64,000 nt of DNA from Sutcliffiella rhizosphaerae (GTDB lineage: Bacteria; Bacillota; Bacilli; Bacillales; Bacillaceae_I): positions 248,001-312,000 of the forward strand of contig NZ_CAKJTJ010000001.1 in NCBI RefSeq assembly GCF_917563925.1. Reading direction: 5' to 3'. Numbering within the stretch: position 1 is the first letter of the stretch; each line of letters begins with the position of its first letter. Shown piece after piece: positions 58,649-64,000 of this stretch. The translations under genes were made by a program, and so were the position numbers. The notes under the pieces were generated by a model that saw nothing but the letters and a program-made list of their open reading frames with translations, had not been told where the DNA came from and made no database searches.

Positions 58649-60331
58649 TTACATTGATTCTGTCTTAGAAATAGGGATTGGTGCTTGCAGGATACTATCA
58701 AAATTAGTTTCTGCCGCTTTTTCCCTTACTAATGCAAGATCTAGCACTTCCTGAAAATCCTTTACTGGTATCACTTCTACTCCGTCAATTTCTTTAATGA
58801 TGGATTGCATGTTATCAAAAGGAATAATGACCTTTTGTGCACCAGCCTGCTTGGCTGCTTTTATCTTTGGAATTACCCCACCAATTGGTTTTACCGTACC
58901 GTGAATACTGATTTCTCCAGTCATTGCCACAATATTACTAACTGGAATTTTGAAAATTGCTGAATAAATCCCTGTTGCCATCGCAATCCCTGCCGATGGT
59001 CCATCTATTGGTATTCCTCCTGGAAAATTGACATGGATATCATAATCAGCAGCTGGAACACCCAATTTTCTTAAAACGGTAATGACATTTTCTACAGAAC
59101 CTTTTGCCATACTTTTTCTTCGGATAGATTTCCCTTGATTTCCCATGCTTTCTTCTTCTACAATCCCTGTGATATTAACTGTCCCTTTTTTCTCTTCAGT
59201 TGGGATTGCGGTAACTTCGATTTCCAAAAGCGCACCTGAATTTGGACCAAATACAGCAAGTCCATTTACAAGCCCTGGCTTTGACAACTCTTTAATTTTG
59301 TTTTCGTATTTAGGAGCGAGCTGGCTAGAGTGAATCACCCACTCGATATCCTCCACTTTTACACTATCTCTATCTTCTGTAATGGCAAGTCCACACGCAA
59401 TCTGCATCATATTAACTACTTCACGACCATTTCTTGTGTATGATGCCAATAGACTAATACCCGCTTCTTCTACCTTCATATTAATTTTAGAAGCTGCATT
59501 CCCAGCAACTGATTCCAACTCTTGTTGGTCAAGCTCTCTAAAAAATACTTCCATGCATCTCGACCTTATTGCTGGAGGAATTTCATTAGGCGTTCTTGTT
59601 GTTGCCCCAACCAACCTAAAATCAGCTGGAAGACCATTTTGAAATATATCATGGATATGTGTCGGTATTTGATTATTCTCCTCGCTATAATAAGCACTTT
59701 CTAAGTATACTTTTCTGTCTTCCAACACTTTAAGAAGTTTATTCATTTGTATGGTATGGAGTTCACCTATTTCATCAATGAACAGCATTCCTCCATGTGC
59801 ATGAGTCACTGCTCCTTGCTTTGGTTGGGGAATACCAGCTTGTCCCATCGCGCCTGCACCTTGATAGATCGGATCATGAACAGAACCAATTAACGGATCG
59901 GCAATTCCTCGCTCATCAAAACGTGCCGTTGTTGCATCTAACTCAATAAAGACCGCATTTCCTCTAAATGGGGATTTTGGATTTTTCTTTGCTTCTTCCA
60001 AAACTAGCCTCGCAGCAGCTGTTTTCCCCACACCTGGCGGACCATAAATGATTACATGCTGTGGATTCGGTCCACAAATTGCTGCTTTTAAAGCTTTTAT
60101 GCCGTCTTCCTGACCTACAATTTCCTTAAAGCTTGTTGGCCTTACTCTTTCTGCTAGTGGTTCTGATAAGGAGATACTTCTCATCTTGCGTAATTGTTCC
60201 ATTTCTTTTTTCGATTCTTTATCAATGGTAACTTTCTGTGTACGTTGATTTTTAAGTAGGTTCCAGAAATACAGACCGATGATAACCCCAAAAAAGAGTT
60301 GTATGAACAGTGCTATACCCGTGATAGACAT
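58649..60331 (-). CDS. lonB: Lon-like protease LonB (sporulation-linked, membrane form)
   Basis: 560 aa: N-terminal transmembrane helix (2-24), AAA+ domain ([20 protein letters not shown]), and protease domain with Ser in IDGPSAGIAMATGIYS. B. subtilis LonB is a forespore-expressed protease controlled by sigmaF. Located between clpX and lonA, as there. ATG after GGAGGGTAACT. Confidence 0.96.
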   Translation of the reverse strand: MSITGIALFIQLFFGVIIGLYFWNLLKNQRTQKVTIDKESKKEMEQLRKMRSISLSEPLAERVRPTSFKEIVGQEDGIKALKAAICGPNPQHVIIYGPPGVGKTAAARLVLEEAKKNPKSPFRGNAVFIELDATTARFDERGIADPLIGSVHDPIYQGAGAMGQAGIPQPKQGAVTHAHGGMLFIDEIGELHTIQMNKLLKVLEDRKVYLESAYYSEENNQIPTHIHDIFQNGLPADFRLVGATTRTPNEIPPAIRSRCMEVFFRELDQQELESVAGNAASKINMKVEEAGISLLASYTRNGREVVNMMQIACGLAITEDRDSVKVEDIEWVIHSSQLAPKYENKIKELSKPGLVNGLAVFGPNSGALLEIEVTAIPTEEKKGTVNITGIVEEESMGNQGKSIRRKSMAKGSVENVITVLRKLGVPAADYDIHVNFPGGIPIDGPSAGIAMATGIYSAIFKIPVSNIVAMTGEISIHGTVKPIGGVIPKIKAAKQAGAQKVIIPFDNMQSIIKEIDGVEVIPVKDFQEVLDLALVREKAAETNFDSILQAPIPISKTESM

Positions 60332-60509
60332 AGTTACCCTCCTGCATTCATGATGTGATTATATGGTAGTATCTCCGCGGAAATGGGGAATAATCCAACA
60401 AATAGAATTTGGTTAAAATAGGTTTTAACGAAACTTTATATTAAATGGATCCGTAGAATAATGAATTCTAATCATTACCAGTAATTTAGAATTTAAGGGG
60501 AGAGGTTTT

Positions 60510-60969
60510 ATGAAAAGAGGAATAATTTTTTAAATTGCCTAATGAATATGGATCATTTCTTGGAGATGTATTAAAGTCTATAAATATAATTGCTTTCAGT
60601 TGGCTCATAGGCAGTGGAGAATCTTATAAGGTGAGATAAATACTGAATTAAACGAAGAACTTCTTATCACTGACAATAAAAAGATTATAGAAGGAACTGA
60701 ACTTAAAGCACTATTAGAAAACAATTGCTACTATCTTATATTTGCTGATTTAAAATCATATTCACAAGGAAAAGTCACAGAAATTCATACATATGAAGAG
60801 TTTTTGCAAAGCGAATGTGAATTTGTTCTGTTAATTGTAGATAGTTGTATACAACCATCTATTTAAAAGGATAAACATTTACTAGAGCAACTTTAAACGA
60901 ATGCACAAAAGTGTGAATTTTTACATTTCTGATGAAAATGATAGAAATATACAACTATCAGCTTGGTAG
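60510..60969 (+). pseudogene. Decayed DUF2691-family gene
   Basis: Reading piecewise through frameshifts gives MKRGIIF, then FKLPNEYGSFLGDVLKSINI ... SWLIGSGESYK, then NTELNEELLITDNKKIIEG ... YLIFADLKSYSQGKVTEIHTYEEF ... FVLLIVDSC, then FYISDENDRNIQLSAW before a stop. The order and segments match DUF2691, but there are at least three frameshifts. An AAGGGGAGAGG site still precedes the ATG. It fills most of the 720-bp gap between lonB and clpX; the flanking bases hold nothing else except the clpX terminator. Confidence 0.8.
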
Positions 60970-61008
60970 AAGCACATAATAAGAATCATGGATATCGTGG
61001 ACTTTGAC

Positions 61009-61047
61009 AAAAAAGAGCACTTTCCTCGAAAGGAAAGTGCTCTTTTT
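61009..61047 (-). terminator. Terminator of clpX (bidirectional)
   Basis: AAAAAGAGCACTTTCC pairs perfectly with GGAAAGTGCTCTTTTT around a short loop. It abuts the clpX stop; T-runs on both strands. Confidence 0.92.
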
Positions 61048-61050
61048 CTA

Positions 61051-62316
61051 CTATGCAGAGGTCTTTTCGTCTTCTTTCAACTCAGATCCATCGTCTAAAA
61101 TCAGTTTTGGAGCAATGCTGTCAGCTACCGTCTCTGCTGTGATAACACATTTTTTGATGTCATCACGAGATGGTAGTTCATACATCACATCAAGCATGAT
61201 TCCTTCAATAATAGAACGTAGACCGCGGGCACCTGTTTTTCGTTCTATTGCTTTTTTAGCAATTTCAGATAAAGCACCTTCTTCAAATTCTAGTTCTACA
61301 TTATCAAGATCAAGCATTTTTTGATATTGCTTCACAAGTGCATTTTTTGGTTTAGTCAGAATTTCAATCAGTGCTTCCTCATCTAACGGCATTAAGCTTG
61401 CAGTTACTGGAAGACGACCGATAAATTCCGGTATTAGACCAAATCGAAGCAAGTCCTCAGGAAGTACTTTAGAAAGTAACTCTTTTTGCTCCATATCATC
61501 CGCTTTTTCTACCGTACCAAAGCCAATAACCTTCTTACCTAAGCGGCGTTTGATAATTTGTTCGATTCCATCAAATGCTCCACCACAAATGAACAGGATA
61601 TTTGTGGTATCAATTTGAATGAACTCCTGATGCGGGTGTTTACGACCACCTTGTGGAGGAACACTAGCGACTGTTCCTTCTAAAATCTTAAGCAATGCCT
61701 GCTGTACTCCCTCACCAGAAACATCACGGGTGATAGAAGGATTCTCAGATTTACGAGCAACCTTATCAATTTCATCGATGTAGATAATACCTTTTTCAGC
61801 TTTTTCAACATCGTAATCAGCAGCTTGAATAAGTTTTAAAAGAATGTTTTCCACATCTTCTCCTACATATCCAGCTTCAGTTAATGAAGTGGCATCCGCA
61901 ATAGCAAATGGAACATTTAAGATTCTTGCCAATGTTTGGGCAAGTAAAGTTTTCCCGCTACCTGTCGGCCCAATCATCGCAATATTACTCTTTGCAAGCT
62001 CTACGTCATCAATTTTACTGTTTGAATTAATACGCTTGTAATGATTATAAACAGCTACAGAAAGAGATTTTTTGGCAGATTCTTGCCCGATTACATATTC
62101 ATCTAGAATATCGCGGATTTCCTTTGGCTTAGGTACATCTTTAAACTCTACTTCTTCTTCTGTTCCAAGCTCTTCTTCCACAATTTCCGTACAAAGTTCA
62201 ATACACTCATCACATATGTATACACCTGGACCAGCAACTAATTTACGAACTTGATCCTGAGTTTTACCACAGAAAGAACACTTTAATTGTCCTTTTTCGT
62301 CATTAAATTTAAACAA
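61051..62316 (-). CDS. clpX: ATP-dependent Clp protease ATP-binding subunit ClpX
   Basis: 421 aa unfoldase for ClpP. N-terminal C4 zinc-binding domain ([11 protein letters not shown] ... CDECIELC), AAA+ domain with Walker [15 protein letters not shown], Walker [13 protein letters not shown] and the pore loop GYVG in [19 protein letters not shown] start with AAGGGGTG. It follows tig by a 333-bp gap. Confidence 0.98.
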   Translation of the reverse strand: MFKFNDEKGQLKCSFCGKTQDQVRKLVAGPGVYICDECIELCTEIVEEELGTEEEVEFKDVPKPKEIRDILDEYVIGQESAKKSLSVAVYNHYKRINSNSKIDDVELAKSNIAMIGPTGSGKTLLAQTLARILNVPFAIADATSLTEAGYVGEDVENILLKLIQAADYDVEKAEKGIIYIDEIDKVARKSENPSITRDVSGEGVQQALLKILEGTVASVPPQGGRKHPHQEFIQIDTTNILFICGGAFDGIEQIIKRRLGKKVIGFGTVEKADDMEQKELLSKVLPEDLLRFGLIPEFIGRLPVTASLMPLDEEALIEILTKPKNALVKQYQKMLDLDNVELEFEEGALSEIAKKAIERKTGARGLRSIIEGIMLDVMYELPSRDDIKKCVITAETVADSIAPKLILDDGSELKEDEKTSA

Positions 62317-62604
62317 AATGTTTCACCCCTTATCATTTCTCTCTTTTCCCATCCATCAGCTGGTCTCCTAAACAATGAGAAAAACTGTTGCAGTATCTAA
62401 TTCTGACTTCGTCTTCACCCTGTAAAAAAATAGTTATGTACTGCATTTTACCACATATGTGCCTGACATTTCTAATATTTACCCTTTGGTTATGTATGGA
62501 ATTTTTAGAGGAAGAGTCCGTACTATTGTATCCATGAATGTCCATTACTAACACAGCGATAGATGGAAATGATTGATAATACTAATGAAATGATTTTTTA
62601 TGGT

Positions 62605-62635
62605 ACAAAACAAGGCACGATCAAGTCGCGCCTTG
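62605..62635 (-). terminator. Terminator of tig
   Basis: CAAGGCGCGA pairs with TCGTGCCTTG (one G·T) followed by TTTTG on the minus strand. The rest of the tig-clpX gap (62317-62604) holds no gene and probably the clpX promoter. Confidence 0.85.
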
Positions 62636-62649
62636 TCTCTTATTATCTA

Positions 62650-63936
62650 TTATGCAACATCTTTACTGTTTTCTACAAGAAAATCAATTGCTTTTCTGAT
62701 TTTTAAATCTTCTTTTAGACCTTCTAAGCTACCAAGAGCTTGTGTGATTTGGTCTACAGACATGTTGTACATACCAGCCATTTTTTCTACTTCTTCACTA
62801 GCTTCTTCATCTGTTACTTCAATGTTTTCAGCTTTAGAAATTGCTTCAAGCGTTAAGTTCATTTTCACACGCTTTTCTGCATCTTCTTTCATTTGTGTAC
62901 GTAAAGCTTCTTCATCCTGACCGGAGAATTGGAAGTAAAGATCCATTGTCATACCTTGCATTTGAAGACGTTGTTCGAATTCACGAACCATGCGGTCAGT
63001 TTCAGTTTTTACCATAGCTTCTGGAATGTCAACTTCTGTGTTCTCAGCAGCTTTTTCTACTACTGTATCACGAAGGTGATTTTCAGCTTCTGTCTTTTTT
63101 GCTTCTTCTAAGCGAGTTTTTGTTTTTGCTTTAAGCTCTTCAAGTGTTTCCACTTCTTCATCCACATCTTTAGCAAACTCATCATCAAGTGCAGGAAGTT
63201 CTTTTGTTTTGATTTCATGTACTGTTACTTTAAACACTGCAGGTTTACCAGCAAGCTCTTCTGCATGGTATTCTTCTGGGAAAGATACCTCTACTTCTTT
63301 TTCTGATCCAGCTGTAAGACCAACAAGCTGCTCTTCAAAACCTGGGATGAAAGTGCCAGAACCGATTTCAAGTGAATAGTTTTCCGCTTTTCCACCTTCA
63401 AACGCTTCACCATTTACGAATCCTTCGAAATCCATAACCACTGTGTCGCCGTTTTCGATAGTTCCTTCTTCTTTAACAACAAGCTCAGCTTGACGCTCTT
63501 GAAGGCCTTTCAAATCAGCTTCCACATCTTCGTCCGTTACGTTCGCATCTAAGCGCCCTACTTCTAGGCCTTTGTAGTCACCTAGTTTTACTTCAGGCTT
63601 TACGATTACTTTAGCAGTAAATACTAGCTTTTCGTTTTTGCCGATAGACTCGATGTCAATCTCAGGCTGATCTACTGGCTCAATTCCAGTCTCAGCAACA
63701 GCATTAGAGTATGCAGTTGGAAGAAGGATATCAATTGCATCTTGGTATAAAGACTCTACACCAAAGCGTTGTTCGAACATTCCACGAGGAATTTTCCCTT
63801 TACGGAATCCTGGTACATTAACTTTTTTAACTACTTTTTTAAATGCATCTTCAAGACCTTGGTTAACAGTATCCGCATCAACTTCAACCGTTAATACGCC
63901 TTGATTACCTTCTAATTTTTCCCATTTAGCAGACAT
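62650..63936 (-). CDS. tig: Trigger factor, ribosome-associated chaperone
   Basis: 428 aa. N-terminal ribosome-binding domain (about 1-120; the signature loop [16 protein letters not shown]), FKBP-like PPIase (about 160-245; [41 protein letters not shown]) and helical C-terminal chaperone domain. Start is the ATG at 63936 ([11 protein letters not shown]) with GGAGGG; six upstream in-frame codons are not conserved. Confidence 0.97.
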   Translation of the reverse strand: MSAKWEKLEGNQGVLTVEVDADTVNQGLEDAFKKVVKKVNVPGFRKGKIPRGMFEQRFGVESLYQDAIDILLPTAYSNAVAETGIEPVDQPEIDIESIGKNEKLVFTAKVIVKPEVKLGDYKGLEVGRLDANVTDEDVEADLKGLQERQAELVVKEEGTIENGDTVVMDFEGFVNGEAFEGGKAENYSLEIGSGTFIPGFEEQLVGLTAGSEKEVEVSFPEEYHAEELAGKPAVFKVTVHEIKTKELPALDDEFAKDVDEEVETLEELKAKTKTRLEEAKKTEAENHLRDTVVEKAAENTEVDIPEAMVKTETDRMVREFEQRLQMQGMTMDLYFQFSGQDEEALRTQMKEDAEKRVKMNLTLEAISKAENIEVTDEEASEEVEKMAGMYNMSVDQITQALGSLEGLKEDLKIRKAIDFLVENSKDVA

Positions 63937-64000
63937 AAATTTTCCCTCCAACATCTATTTTCAAAAAAGATAATGATACTTTCGATTCTCACTATCTAAT

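Noticed and set aside
62333-62554. 73-codon minus-strand frame between tig and clpX
   Set aside because: Lies in the promoter/leader region of clpX and has no signal or recognisable family.

Overview
This is a low-GC chromosomal segment of an endospore-forming Bacillaceae bacterium (Bacillus/Sutcliffiella-like; the species cannot be fixed from the sequence alone). The evidence is the near-complete match to the Bacillus subtilis gene order tig-clpX-lonB-lonA-engB-hemAXCDBL-spoVID-ysxE-valS-folC-(comC)-spoIIB-maf-radC-mreBCD-minCD-spoIVFAB-rplU-prp-rpmA-spo0B-obg-pheB-pheA-nadR-nifS, read here mostly on the minus strand. It also carries sporulation genes found only in spore formers (spo0B, spoIVFA/FB, spoIIB, spoVID, ysxE), a T-box valS leader and a ribosomal L21 leader.

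Layout: 0-1.6 kb has the nifS 3' end and nadR (plus strand), followed by an array of 51-nt tandem units, each able to fold into a hairpin. 1.6-9.5 kb (minus) holds pheA, thrR/pheB, obgE, spo0B, rpmA, prp, rplU, an RNase E/G-type ribonuclease, spoIVFB and spoIVFA. 9.6-10.5 kb (plus) holds two prepilin-like genes, followed by a small dispersed repeat. 10.8-18.9 kb (minus) holds minD, minC, mreD, mreC, mreB, radC (split by a 2.5-kb group II intron) and maf. 19-30 kb holds spoIIB and then, where B. subtilis has only comC, a complete type IV pilus operon (small membrane protein, VanW/G5 protein, pilB, pilT, pilC, pilin, prepilin peptidase, pilM, pilN, pilO), with a membrane GAF-GGDEF diguanylate cyclase just upstream. 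32-37 kb has folC and, divergently, a three-gene operon of two RimK-like ATP-grasp ligases and a FolC-like Mur ligase. 37-43 kb holds valS, a 62-aa membrane protein, ysxE and spoVID. 43-44 kb holds a palindrome-flanked repeat element and a nucleotidyltransferase-like gene. 44-51 kb holds the hemAXCDBL operon. 51-56 kb holds a polar amino-acid ABC transporter and an alanyl-tRNA editing protein. 56-64 kb holds engB, lonA, lonB, a decayed DUF2691 gene, clpX and tig.

The most interesting part is the ATP-grasp/ATP-grasp/Mur-ligase operon at 33.6-36.7 kb. The three frames overlap by 4 nt and encode three amide-bond-forming ligase folds. The Mur ligase is a FolC paralogue whose usual DGAHN motif reads DGTIN, and it lies head-to-head with the canonical folC. 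This resembles the division of labour inside cyanophycin synthetase (ATP-grasp plus Mur ligase modules) or of tail-adding ligases of pterin and deazaflavin cofactors, but I know no product for this operon. Other points of interest are the type IV pilus locus with its retraction ATPase and neighbouring c-di-GMP synthase, a group II intron that interrupts the JAMM active-site codons of radC and whose HNH domain is out of frame with its reverse transcriptase, an RNase E/G homologue without the zinc-link cysteines, and several short inverted-repeat elements.

Housekeeping genes of cell shape, division, ribosome maturation, heme synthesis and proteolysis make up most of the window; the accessory material is the repeats, the intron, the pilus locus, the ligase operon, the 43-44 kb island and the AlaX/ABC segment.
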